A program made the position numbers and the translations under genes. This document shows positions 45,278 to 54,055 of a DNA stretch of 64,000 nt, piece after piece (position 1 is the first letter of the stretch; every line of letters begins with the position of its first letter). The notes below the pieces were generated by a model that saw only the letters and a list, made by a program, of their open reading frames with translations, was not told the DNA's origin and did not search any database. This stretch comes from JAIVJG01 sp964236735 (GTDB taxonomy: Bacteria > Acidobacteriota > Blastocatellia > Pyrinomonadales > Pyrinomonadaceae): the NCBI GenBank assembly GCA_964236735.1, contig CAXSFM010000006.1, forward strand, positions 196,777-260,776, read 5' to 3'.

Positions 45278-47698
45278 CTATTCGTATCGAAGCGCGACCA
45301 TCGGATCAACTTTCGTCGCTTTGCGTGCCGGGATGTAGCTGGCGAGGAGCGCGGTCACACTCAGCAGCAGCGAGACGCCGGCGAAGGTGAGAGGGTCATT
45401 GGGCGACACGCCGTAAAGGATTTGCGACATGGCGCGCGTCATCGCAAGCGAACCCACGATACCGATCAGGAGGCCGACGACGATTAGTATCAACCCTTGA
45501 CCGACGACCATCTTTTGAATTTGTTTCGGGTTCGCTCCGAGAGCCATGCGAATGCCGATCTCGTGCGTGCGTTGCGCGACGGTGAAGGACATCACGGCGT
45601 AGAGGCCGATGGCGGCGAGCAGGAGCGCGCTCGCGGCGAAGCAGCCGAACATGATCGTCGCCAGACGTTTCGCCGAGAGCGATTCGTCAACGACTTCCTG
45701 CATCGTCCGCACGTTGTCAATCGGTTGATCTCCATCAAGCGCCGAGACTTCGTGGCGAATCAACGGCGCCAGCCCCGCCGGGTCGGATTTTGAACGCACG
45801 GCGAGCGCCATCGAGTACCAGGGATTTTGTAAAAACGGAACGTAAATGCCTGTCTCCGGCTCTTCGTCGAGGTCTTCATTTTTGAGATTGGCCGCGACGC
45901 CGACGATCTCCAAAGGAGCTTCGTCGTCTATGATTAAACGCTTGCCGATTGGATCGCCGCCCGGGATAAACCTGCGCGCCAGAGCCTCGTTGATGATAAC
46001 GACGTGCGGAGCATTGGTGTCGTCATGCTCTGTGAAGGCGCGTCCCTGTATGAGTCGCGTGCCGATGGCCTCGAAGAATTGCGGCGTCACGACGCGATAA
46101 TCCGCGTAAGGTCTCTTGCCGACTGAGGGAGCCGGCTGTCCTTCTATCGAGATGCGGACGCTCGAACTGGAGCGAGTCATCGGGATGTAATTGACCGCCG
46201 CGACCTTTTCCACGCCCGGCACGACTTCGACGCGACGCAATAACTCCTGATAAAAGTTGATGCGCTGTTGCGGCTCCGCGTACTTCACGCGCGGCAGCGC
46301 GAGCTCCATCGTCAAAACATTCTGCGGGTTGAGGCCGAGGTCTGCGCTCGCCATCTGGATAAAACTTCTGACCATCAAGCCCGCGCCGATGGTCAGCACA
46401 AGCGACAGCGCGATCTCTGAAATGACGAGCACGCTTCGCAGGCGATTGCGCCGCAAACTTTCAGACGAACTCTTGCTGCTCTCCTTGAGCGTCTCGTTGA
46501 GATTGACCCGCGTCGCCTGAAACGCCGGGGCGAGTCCGAAGATGACGCCCGTGACAACCGAAGCAACGAGCGTGAAGCCCAAAACCCACGCATCAACTCC
46601 GAGTTTCTTCCAACCCGCGATGTACTGCGTGAAACTCGGAGGCATACCGTGCGAAAGAAGCTCGATGCCCCACACGGAGAGCAGCAACCCCAACGCGCCG
46701 CCCACCATCGCAAGCACTAAACTCTCCGTTAATAATTGTCTGATCAAACGCCAGCGGCTCGCGCCCAGAGCCATCCGCACGGCCATCTCTTTTTGACGCG
46801 AAGACGCGCGCACGAGCAACAGATTCGCCACGTTCGCGCACGCGATGAGCAGCACGAAGATGACCGCGCCCATCATAATCGTCAGATACACGCGCGAGCC
46901 TCGCGTGTAAGAGGCGTTCAGCGTCTCGACAAATGCAGTACGCCCGCCGTTCTCTTCGGGAAACTGTTCCTGCACGCGCCCGGAGATGCCGCGCAAATCC
47001 GCCTGCGCCTGCTCCTTCGTGACGCCGGGCTTGAGCAGCGCCATCACTTCCAGATAGTGGCTGGCGCGATCAACTTTGTCTTTCGCGTCAAACGCGAGCG
47101 GAGTCCAAATCTCGCTTGAGTTCAGAGGAAACTCAAAGTCATCCGGCATGATGCCGACGACCGTGTACGTCTTGCTGTCAAGCCTGATGGTTTTGCCGAC
47201 AATCGCCGGATCACCCGCAAAACGACGTTGCCACAAACCATGTTTGAGCAACGCGACCTGCGCGTGTCCCTCTTGTTCTTCCTCCGTTGAAAAGGTGCGC
47301 CCCTGCTCGGCTCTGACATCGAGCGAGTTGAAAAAATTTGCGGTCACCTGCGCGCCCGACACGCGCTCCGGCTGCTCGCCTTCAGTCAGATTAAAGTGAC
47401 GTTTGTTGAAGGCGACGACTTGCTCAAAGACGTGATTCTGATCCTGCCAGTCAACGAAATTGCCGGGCGCGACCGAGCCGCGTGTGACGCCCAACTCAAG
47501 ATTCTGCTCCCATAGAGAGACGAGCCTGTCCTGCGTGCTGAAGTTGAAAGGATGGAGCATCAGCGCGTTGACGGTGCTGAAGACGACCGTGTTCGTCCCG
47601 ATGCCGAGCGCGATGGCGAGCAACGCGATGCAGGTAAAGCCCGGCTTCTTCAAGAGCATCCGAAACGCATATCGCAAATCTTGCAAGTAAGAACTCAT
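45278..47698 (-). CDS. ADOP-family ABC permease 4 (MacB/FtsX-like)
   Basis: 806 residues, start MSSYLQDLRYAFRMLLKKPG, CAGGAG upstream. Same architecture: periplasmic domain about 45-265, FtsX domain 1 with RQKEMAVRMALGASRWRLIR, FtsX domain 2 with RTHEIGIRMALGANPKQIQK, C-terminus PARKATKVDPMVALRYE. First permease after the ATPase gene (34-base gap), so ATPase and permease probably form the core of the pump. Confidence 0.94.
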   Translation of the reverse strand: MSSYLQDLRYAFRMLLKKPGFTCIALLAIALGIGTNTVVFSTVNALMLHPFNFSTQDRLVSLWEQNLELGVTRGSVAPGNFVDWQDQNHVFEQVVAFNKRHFNLTEGEQPERVSGAQVTANFFNSLDVRAEQGRTFSTEEEQEGHAQVALLKHGLWQRRFAGDPAIVGKTIRLDSKTYTVVGIMPDDFEFPLNSSEIWTPLAFDAKDKVDRASHYLEVMALLKPGVTKEQAQADLRGISGRVQEQFPEENGGRTAFVETLNASYTRGSRVYLTIMMGAVIFVLLIACANVANLLLVRASSRQKEMAVRMALGASRWRLIRQLLTESLVLAMVGGALGLLLSVWGIELLSHGMPPSFTQYIAGWKKLGVDAWVLGFTLVASVVTGVIFGLAPAFQATRVNLNETLKESSKSSSESLRRNRLRSVLVISEIALSLVLTIGAGLMVRSFIQMASADLGLNPQNVLTMELALPRVKYAEPQQRINFYQELLRRVEVVPGVEKVAAVNYIPMTRSSSSVRISIEGQPAPSVGKRPYADYRVVTPQFFEAIGTRLIQGRAFTEHDDTNAPHVVIINEALARRFIPGGDPIGKRLIIDDEAPLEIVGVAANLKNEDLDEEPETGIYVPFLQNPWYSMALAVRSKSDPAGLAPLIRHEVSALDGDQPIDNVRTMQEVVDESLSAKRLATIMFGCFAASALLLAAIGLYAVMSFTVAQRTHEIGIRMALGANPKQIQKMVVGQGLILIVVGLLIGIVGSLAMTRAMSQILYGVSPNDPLTFAGVSLLLSVTALLASYIPARKATKVDPMVALRYE

Positions 47699-47732
47699 GC
47701 CCGTTATCTCCTGCTCACCTTTGAGCGTGATG

Positions 47733-48461
47733 TCACGCGACTTCCTGTCCTTCGCCCGCGCTTTCTTCCACGACGCGCCCGTCGAAGAGATGTATCTCGC
47801 GGTCGGCGTGGCGCGCGTAGCGTTGATCGTGCGTAACCATGCAGATGGTCGCGCCGCCGCGATGCAGTTCCTGCAAGAGATTCATCACCGCCTCGCCGTT
47901 GACGGAATCGAGATTTCCCGTCGGCTCATCCGCGAGCAAAATCGAAGGCTGACCCGCGACCGCACGCGCCACCGCGACGCGCTGCTGCTGGCCGCCCGAC
48001 AACTGGCTCGGCAAATGCTTCGCGCGATGCGCCATCCCGACACGCTCAAGCGCATCCATCGCGCGCCCCTTGCGCTCCGTGCCGTTCATCCCGCGATAGG
48101 TCAGCGGCAGCTCGACGTTTTCATAAACGGTCAGGTCGCCGATTAAATTAAAACTCTGGAAGATGAACCCGACTTCACGGTTGCGGATGCGCGCGCGCTC
48201 CGAAAGCGGCAAGCCCGCGACCGGCTCGCTGTTCAGCCAGTAGCCGCCGTCCGAAGGCGAATCGAGCAAGCCGAGAATCGAAAGCAGCGTTGACTTGCCG
48301 CACCCGGAAGGCCCGGCAATCGAAACGTACTCGCCGTTCTTGATGTCGAGATGAATGCCCGACAGCGCGTGCGTCTCCACCTCGTCGGTATAAAAAACCT
48401 TCTTCACGTCTTCGAGACGGATCAAAGATTGTGCGGATTTCGCCGGTGCGGTTGCGCTCAT
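47733..48461 (-). CDS. ABC transporter ATP-binding protein (MacB/LolD type)
   Basis: 242 residues. Walker A GPSGCGKS, Q-loop FIFQSFNLIG, signature LSGGQQQRVAVARA, Walker B ILLADEPTGNLDS, H-loop MVTHD. It is the partner ATPase for the four permeases that follow. Very similar to the ATPase at 30991-31743, including the segment HRAKHLPSQLSGGQQQRVAV. GAGGAG lies 7 nt before the ATG. Confidence 0.94.
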   Translation of the reverse strand: MSATAPAKSAQSLIRLEDVKKVFYTDEVETHALSGIHLDIKNGEYVSIAGPSGCGKSTLLSILGLLDSPSDGGYWLNSEPVAGLPLSERARIRNREVGFIFQSFNLIGDLTVYENVELPLTYRGMNGTERKGRAMDALERVGMAHRAKHLPSQLSGGQQQRVAVARAVAGQPSILLADEPTGNLDSVNGEAVMNLLQELHRGGATICMVTHDQRYARHADREIHLFDGRVVEESAGEGQEVA

Positions 48462-48493
48462 TTTTTTCTCCTCAAGATAAGCGGTCAGCAGTT

Positions 48494-48583
48494 AGCAATC
48501 AGCAGTCAGCTAAAACTTTTCTTTCAATCGAACACTTCAATAATTGTTCAGCCGTCTTTGCTGATTGCTGACTGCTGATTGCT
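48494..48583. repeat. perfect 17-bp inverted repeat upstream of the ATPase gene
   Basis: AGCAATCAGCAGTCAGC (48494-48510) is matched by its exact complement at 48567-48583, with 56 bases between the arms. Each arm continues into more CAGCAGT/AGCAATC units. A one-armed relative (CAGTTAGCAACCAGCAATC) lies at 31771-31789, at the same place relative to the paralogous ATPase. This fills most of the 127-base gap between the adaptor and ATPase genes. Confidence 0.75.
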
Positions 48584-48588
48584 CTTCT

Positions 48589-49845
48589 TCAATTCAAACG
48601 TATCTGATTAAAAGCGTCCCAGGCGGAAGTGTCCGACAGGATGATTTGATCGCCGGGCTGTAAGCCTTCGATGATTTCGATAGTGTTGACGGAACTGCGT
48701 CCGAGCTTGACGTTGACGCGCGTGGCGGTCGCGCCTCCCGCATCGAGCTTGAACATCCCGACGGTGCTTTGCGATTGGCCGAAGGCCGGACGCCCGACGT
48801 AGATGACATCGTTGAGGCGTTCGAGTTCGACTGTGCCGTCAACGGTCAAATCCGGGCGCGCGCCCTGCGGCAACGCGCCGTCGAGCGCCACGTCAACGGT
48901 GACGGTTCCCTGTTGCGCGGCGGGGTCTATGCGCGCGACGTGGCCGGGGATGACGCCGTTGCGCGTGTCAATCTCCGCGCGCAGGCCGAGGCTGATGTCT
49001 TTGGCCTGCGTCTCCGCGATTTTGAGTTCGGCCTTGAGATGCTGCGGCTCGACGACGCGCGCGAGGTTCGTGCCGGGCGTCACCTCCTGGCCGACCTCGA
49101 CCTGCATCTGCTGCAACACGCCGTTCGTTCCGGCGAGCACGCGGAGCGTTCCGACTTGCCCCTGCTTGAGTTTGAGCAGAGCTTGCAACTGCGAGATGCG
49201 CGCCTGCTGCGAAGCCAACTGCGCCTGCGTGGATTTGGTGTTCACTTCGAGACGTTTCACTTCGAGGTTGTAGCGGCTGGCGAGTTCCTCGACGCGCACT
49301 CTGGAGAGTTTCAAATTGAGCGCGGGAATCAAACCGTCCTTCGCCAGAGCCTCGTCCGTGTCCGACTGCAACTTGGACTGCTGGTATTCCGCGCGGACGG
49401 TGGCCGCCGCCGCCTGCTGGCTCATGCGGTCGCTTTCGAGTTTCACTTTGAGATTGTTGTAGTCGGCTTCGGCGGCGCGCAGTTGATACTCCGCATCAAC
49501 GGAGGACTGTTGTAACTCCGGGTTGCTCAACTCGATCAAGACCGTGCCCGCGCTGACATCCGTTCCGGGCTGCGCGAGGATGCGCTCGACGCGGCCTTGC
49601 GTTGAAGCGGCGATGACGCGGATGTCTTCCGGGACGAGCGTGCCCGTGCCGCGCACCTGCCTGAGCATCGGCCCGCGCTTGACGGTGTCAATCAAAACGG
49701 TCGAGCGTTCGACGCCCGGCGCGGCGGGTTTGAGACGCGACACGCCGTAAGTAATCAGCGAGATGGCGGCGATGCCGACGACGGCATAGAGCGCTGTGCG
49801 GAGGCGGCGTTTGCGCGTGCCGGATTTTTTGCGTGGAATATCCAT
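48589..49845 (-). CDS. MacA-like periplasmic adaptor (HlyD/RND membrane-fusion family)
   Basis: 418 residues. A Lys/Arg-rich N-terminus, one membrane span (about 17-35), then a biotinyl-lipoyl half-motif (TQGRVERILAQPGTDVSAGT), a long helical hairpin (about 105-245), the second lipoyl half (GTNGVLQQMQVEVGQEVTPG), beta-barrel domain and a C-terminal membrane-proximal domain (NTIEIIEGLQPGDQIILSDT). It links the ADOP permeases in the inner membrane to the TolC-like channel. First gene of the putative 15-18 kb export operon, with a sigma-54 promoter about 80 bases upstream. Confidence 0.93.
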   Translation of the reverse strand: MDIPRKKSGTRKRRLRTALYAVVGIAAISLITYGVSRLKPAAPGVERSTVLIDTVKRGPMLRQVRGTGTLVPEDIRVIAASTQGRVERILAQPGTDVSAGTVLIELSNPELQQSSVDAEYQLRAAEADYNNLKVKLESDRMSQQAAAATVRAEYQQSKLQSDTDEALAKDGLIPALNLKLSRVRVEELASRYNLEVKRLEVNTKSTQAQLASQQARISQLQALLKLKQGQVGTLRVLAGTNGVLQQMQVEVGQEVTPGTNLARVVEPQHLKAELKIAETQAKDISLGLRAEIDTRNGVIPGHVARIDPAAQQGTVTVDVALDGALPQGARPDLTVDGTVELERLNDVIYVGRPAFGQSQSTVGMFKLDAGGATATRVNVKLGRSSVNTIEIIEGLQPGDQIILSDTSAWDAFNQIRLN

Positions 49846-49922
49846 CTAGTTTTCAGAAGCCGGACAAGAGCGAGAGAGCGTTCAGCCGCACAGCATTTGA
49901 GCATTCAGCAACGGGAAACAAA

Positions 49923-49938
49923 TGCGAACGCTGTGCCA
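49923..49938 (-). promoter_or_regulatory. sigma-54 promoter (-24/-12) for the MacA-ABC-TolC operon
   Basis: The minus strand reads TGGCAC AGCGT TCGCA. The -24 box is a perfect TGGCAC, GG and GC are exactly 10 bases apart, and the -12 box has one mismatch (TCGC for TTGC). Transcription would begin near 49912, about 67 bases before the adaptor ATG. The same operon encodes an NtrC-type activator. Confidence 0.68.
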
Positions 49939-50123
49939 TCAAGAACATTCAGCAATAAGTGTTTGAAATTAAAGATTGGAAAACTCTTGCGGGTCAGATC
50001 AAGCCGGCGATTTGCGCTTCTGGGATTGTGCCGTCCCGAATTTGAGAATCGTCGAACTCTGGATTGTTAGCACAAAAATTGTAGCGTTTCTTACTTGAGT
50101 GAGCCTCTGCCCCTACACAATTT

Positions 50124-52550
50124 TTACTCGTACCTGAGCGCAATCATCGGATCAACTCTCGTCGCACGGCGCGCCGGAATGTAACAGGCGAGCAGCGCGA
50201 CGCCCATCAGCAACAGCGAGACGGCGATGAAGGTCACGGGATCGTTCGCGCTCACGCCGAACAGAAAACTGCTCATCAAGCGCATCACGATGAACGCGCC
50301 GGCGAGGCCGATGCCGATGCCGATAAGAGCCATGCTCATGCCCTGTCCGATGACGAGCCTCAGCACGTCGCGCGTCTGCGCGCCCAGCGCCACACGCAAT
50401 CCGATCTCGTGCGTGCGCTGCGTCACGGAATAAGAGATGACGCCGTAGATGCCGATGCTCGCCAGCAACAACGCGAGTCCCGCGAAGATGCCGAGCAAGA
50501 GCGTGCGAAAGCGCGGCTGCGATGCCGACTCTGAGACGCGCTGCTCCATCGTCTTGACGTTGTAGAGCGGGATGTCTTTATCGAGCGACTGCACTTCGTT
50601 CCTGATGGCGGCGGTCAGTTGCGTCGGGTCGCCCGCTCCTGCGGCGCGCACGACGAGGTTCATGGCGAACGGCGGCGTCTGCAAATCGCAGACGTACATT
50701 TCCGAATTTGGCTGTTCCTGCGACAGGCTGGTGTGCCTGACGCTGCCGACGACGCCGACGATCTCTCCCTTCCAGGGGTCGCCGAAATCAATCGTCAGAC
50801 GTTTGCCGATGGGCTCATCGTTCGGCAGATAGCGGCGCACGAAACTCTCGTTGACGACGATGGCCTTCGGCGCGTCCTGCGCGTCGCGGTTGTCAAACGC
50901 GCGCCCCTTCATCAAAGGAATGCTGATCGCGCGAAAGTAGTCGGGACTGACGATGCGGACGTTGGAGTCGTTCTCGGCGCTGCCGAAAGCGACGGCAGGC
51001 TGCCCTTCGATGTTGAAGAAAGTGTCGTTCTCCTGCCCGCTCAGAGGAAGCTCGGAGACAGTTCCGGCGGCCTCGACGCCCGGCAGAGATTCGATGCGCT
51101 GCATCAGTTGAGAGTAAAAGCCCGCGCGCTGCTCGTCTTTGGGATACTTCGCGCGCGTCAGCGAAAGTTGCATCGTCAAGAGATTGGCCGGCTTGAAACC
51201 GGGATCAACTTGCGAGAGGCGTATGAAACTTTTGATGAGCAGCCCCGCGCCGATGAGCAGGATGAGCGAGAGCGCGACTTCCGAGACGACGAGCAAACTT
51301 CGCAGGCGTTGGCGGCTCGTGCCGGCGGTTCCCCTGCCGCCTTCCTTGAGCGTCTCGGAAAGATTCGTCTTCGACGTGGAGAGCGCGGGCGCGAGTCCGA
51401 ACAGCACGCCCGTCAAGAGCGAGATGAGCAGCGTGAAGCCGAGTACGTGCCAGTCGGTCGTTACCTCTTTGACGCGCGGGAGATTTTCGGGGCTGAGCGA
51501 GACGAGCAAGTCAACGCCCCACATCGCGAGCAGCAAGCCGAGTGCGCCACCGAAGAGCGCCACCAGCACGCTCTCGGTGAGCAACTGGCGCACGACCCGC
51601 GCGCGACTCGCGCCGAGCGCAGCACGGATCGCGATCTCTCTCGATCTTGACGCGCCGCGCGCGAGCGATAAGTTCGCGACGTTCGCGCACGCGATTAAAA
51701 GCACGAAGCCGACGGCGACGAGGAGCACGAGCAGCGTGCGGCGCAACTCGCCGACGGTGCGCTCCGGCAAAAGCGTCAGCCCCGCGCCGTAATTCGTGTT
51801 GCTTTCAGGATATTGTTTCTCAAGTTCGCGCGCGATTGAGTTCATCTCGGCCTGCGCCTGTTCGAGCGACGCGCCCTGTTTGAGACGACCGATGGCATTG
51901 AGAAAATGCGAGCGGCGCGCGGACATTTGCTTCGCGTTGAAGGCTATCGGCGTCCAGAGTTGCGCCGTGCGCGGGTACTCGAAACTGGCGGGCGTGATGC
52001 CGATGATGGTCGCGTTCTGGCCGTTGAGCGCAATTGTCTGGCCGACGATTTTCGGGTCGGAGCCGTAACGTCTCTGCCAGAGTCCGTAGCTGATGACGGC
52101 CACGCCGTTGTGCCCGTCCTGCTCTTCTTCCGCGAGAAACGCGCGCCCGCCCGCGAGCGCCGTGACGCCGAGCGTCTCGAAGAAATTACTGGAGACGCGC
52201 GCGGAAGGAATGCGCTCCGACCCGCTGCCGTCGCCCGTCACGGTGTAGGAGAGCGACTGGACGGCGGAGAGCCGCTCGAAGACGTGATTCTGCGCGCGGA
52301 AGTCGAGAAAGTCGGGAGCGCAGATCGAGCCGCCCTTCGTGCCGTCGCGCAAATCCGAGCCTTCGACATAGACGAGGCGTTCAGGCTCCGCGAACGGCAG
52401 CGGACGCAGCAACACGGAGTTGACGACGCTGAAAATCGCGCTGTTGGCTCCGATGCCGAGCGCGAGTGTCAAGACCGTTACCGCCGTAAAGCCCGGACGC
52501 TTGAGCAGCATCCGTATGCCGAAGCGCAAGTCCTGCCACAGTGTTCTCAT
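50124..52550 (-). CDS. ADOP-family ABC permease 5 (MacB/FtsX-like)
   Basis: 808 residues from MRTLWQDLRFGIRMLLKRPG (GGAGG 7 nt upstream; an ATG nine codons earlier is less likely). Full duplicated MacB_PCD-FtsX layout; FtsX segments RSREIAIRAALGASRARVVR and RTHEIGLRVALGAQTRDVLR; C-terminus PARRATRVDPMIALRYE. It is separated from the adaptor gene by 278 bases that hold the sigma-54 promoter, so it is probably a separate unit without its own ATPase (a true orphan permease). Confidence 0.94.
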   Translation of the reverse strand: MRTLWQDLRFGIRMLLKRPGFTAVTVLTLALGIGANSAIFSVVNSVLLRPLPFAEPERLVYVEGSDLRDGTKGGSICAPDFLDFRAQNHVFERLSAVQSLSYTVTGDGSGSERIPSARVSSNFFETLGVTALAGGRAFLAEEEQDGHNGVAVISYGLWQRRYGSDPKIVGQTIALNGQNATIIGITPASFEYPRTAQLWTPIAFNAKQMSARRSHFLNAIGRLKQGASLEQAQAEMNSIARELEKQYPESNTNYGAGLTLLPERTVGELRRTLLVLLVAVGFVLLIACANVANLSLARGASRSREIAIRAALGASRARVVRQLLTESVLVALFGGALGLLLAMWGVDLLVSLSPENLPRVKEVTTDWHVLGFTLLISLLTGVLFGLAPALSTSKTNLSETLKEGGRGTAGTSRQRLRSLLVVSEVALSLILLIGAGLLIKSFIRLSQVDPGFKPANLLTMQLSLTRAKYPKDEQRAGFYSQLMQRIESLPGVEAAGTVSELPLSGQENDTFFNIEGQPAVAFGSAENDSNVRIVSPDYFRAISIPLMKGRAFDNRDAQDAPKAIVVNESFVRRYLPNDEPIGKRLTIDFGDPWKGEIVGVVGSVRHTSLSQEQPNSEMYVCDLQTPPFAMNLVVRAAGAGDPTQLTAAIRNEVQSLDKDIPLYNVKTMEQRVSESASQPRFRTLLLGIFAGLALLLASIGIYGVISYSVTQRTHEIGLRVALGAQTRDVLRLVIGQGMSMALIGIGIGLAGAFIVMRLMSSFLFGVSANDPVTFIAVSLLLMGVALLACYIPARRATRVDPMIALRYE

Positions 52551-52888
52551 CAACTCACCTCCGCGCGCCAACCTCACGACTTAAGTGCCGAAAGAGACTT
52601 CCGTTGCGTTCGAGGTAAGAAAAACTTGTGCCAAGATAATTCCGTCAACGAAAAATCACGCGGCATCAATGATCAATGGAGTTGTCGGTTGGAGTGAAGA
52701 TGTCAGATGTGCGTTTTTGGGATTGTCTTTTCTCAGAATCGGGACGCGAGCCGGATTGCCCTCAAGCATCAAGCATGTGGACAAGCTCATCATTGTGGAG
52801 CGCGCGCCAACTTCCCGTCACTTGGCGCAGAGAGCGCGTGGGATAGTGAAAAGTATCTGGTTTCTAACTGATCAAGATTGAAAGGAAA
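52551..52888. other. intergenic region upstream of permease 5
   Basis: About 340 bases with no credible gene. No -24/-12 element with correct spacing was found in the minus direction. The promoter of permease 5 is presumably here but cannot be picked with confidence. Confidence 0.5.
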
Positions 52889-53078
52889 AGTGGCGGAGAG
52901 GGTAGGATTTGAACTCGCGGTGGAGCTTTCCCCACTCCGGTTTTCGAGATCGCTCTACCGTCTCAGATCAAACAGGACGTAGTAAAGATTACTGAGGTTT
53001 CAAACAACCGGTGGCTATCAAGGCCTAGACAATCTTAGTAATTCTGATCGCGTGATCACGCCAACCTCACGCCAGGTT
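52889..53078 (-). repeat. tRNA-Ser 3' fragment plus flank, copy A (degenerate)
   Basis: On the minus strand this reads anticodon-loop CTCGAAA, a long variable arm, a T-loop GTTCAAAT and an acceptor end CTCTCCGCCA. The T-stem is damaged (GCGAG opposite CCTAC) and no 5' acceptor half is present, so it is not a working tRNA. The ~115 bases on the anticodon side are also similar to copy B (56875-57066), including GGTTTCAAACAA and CACGCCAA. The two copies face the same way and bracket the CRISPR-Cas remnant, as attachment-site duplicates would. Confidence 0.65.
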
Positions 53079-53335
53079 GGGGGTCAGCAATGTGCTAGGC
53101 CGGCAGTCCTGAGACGACGACTTGAAAACCAACTCGCAGATGCCCGCAACTCAGCCACTCGCCGCAACAACTCGTGATGCCTCTCCTCACGAAAGAGCCA
53201 CGCGCGACTAGGCGCGCGCCAGCACATCAAACCGAAAAACTGCGCGGCGAGCGCAGACTTAGCCATCAACTCTGACATCGCATTCGTGAATCGGAGCGGG
53301 GGGGTTGAACGCAATCACCAGGAAACTCTGCTGCT

Positions 53336-53520
53336 ACTTCAATAAAGCCACGTTCATGTGCGCGTGGAAACGTCTCGCTCGTCGAGCCGTTGCGCGCCCA
53401 CGTCGAGGCTTCAATAGAGCCACATTCATGTGAACGTGGAAACCTGATTGGTTTGGGAGGTTGATGAGACGGCGTTGCCGACGGGCTTCAATAGAGCCAC
53501 GTTCATGTGAACGTGGAAAC
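53336..53520 (+). CRISPR. CRISPR mini-array, three 36-bp repeats and two spacers
   Basis: Repeats are at 53336-53371, 53408-53443 and 53485-53520. The consensus starts GCTTCAATAGAGCCACG and ends TGAACGTGGAAAC, with an internal palindrome CCACGTTCA-TG-TGAACGTGG. Spacers are 36 and 41 bases. Repeat 1 differs from repeat 3 at four positions and breaks the palindrome; repeat 2 differs at one. The 3' end GTGGAAAC would form the crRNA tag if read on the plus strand, but degeneracy at the left end would suggest the leader is on the right, so orientation is unsettled. Similar repeats occur with type I-G/III systems. cas2 starts 200 bases to the right. Confidence 0.9.
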
Positions 53521-53721
53521 TGCTCGGCTGTAAATGTCAGGGAAGTATCAACTTCCCTTGTCGAATGCGAGAGGTGCTGGTTTGGGCGTTGAATTGACGT
53601 GAGAGTGGCTTGTTGGATTGAGGTATCTGATTTACTGCATTTTAGGCGTTGCGAGCGGAGACCGCAGTGCGCGCGCCGGATTAGCTCTCGTTTTATCTTG
53701 CGCTATATGATTAACAGCAAG

Positions 53722-54015
53722 CTAGACGATAATCGCATAGGGCATAGAGCGGTTGTCAACCGCGCGCCCGAGCGTTTGGATGCTGTTGGCTCCACGTTGT
53801 TCGGCAGGCCCCAGATTGACGATGATGATTTGGTCTTCGCGCGTGTTAATGACTTTGGTCAGGGCTTCGATCATTAAGATGCGCTCGGCAGCGGAGAGTT
53901 GACAGTGGAAGACGGAGAGTTGTAAGGCGTCGCCGTATCCGCGCATCGTGCGATGCACGCGGCGCAGGCGTTTGGGGTCGCTGATGTCGTAAGCGACCAG
54001 ATATGTCAGGCGCAT
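53722..54015 (-). CDS. cas2: CRISPR-associated endoribonuclease Cas2
   Basis: 97 residues, normal length. It begins MRLTYLVAYDISDPKRLRRV with the conserved YDISD catalytic-strand Asp, continues RTMRGYGDALQLSVFHCQLS and has the second core strand DQIIIVNLGPA. Cas2 is the dimeric bridge of the Cas1-Cas2 integrase. It lies 40 bases after the damaged cas1 gene. The gene itself looks intact, which is odd given the state of its partner. Confidence 0.93.
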   Translation of the reverse strand: MRLTYLVAYDISDPKRLRRVHRTMRGYGDALQLSVFHCQLSAAERILMIEALTKVINTREDQIIIVNLGPAEQRGANSIQTLGRAVDNRSMPYAIIV

Positions 54016-54055
54016 CGTGTCAGATCCTTCGCGGCTCGACCGGCTTCAAGCTCCT

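Noticed and set aside
50124..52888. Sigma-54 promoter for permease 5
   Set aside because: GTGCC motifs occur in the upstream region, but none has GC at the required 10-base distance.
53084..53314. 76-residue minus-strand reading frame next to the CRISPR array
   Set aside because: Overlaps the possible leader region; no family pattern and no ribosome site.
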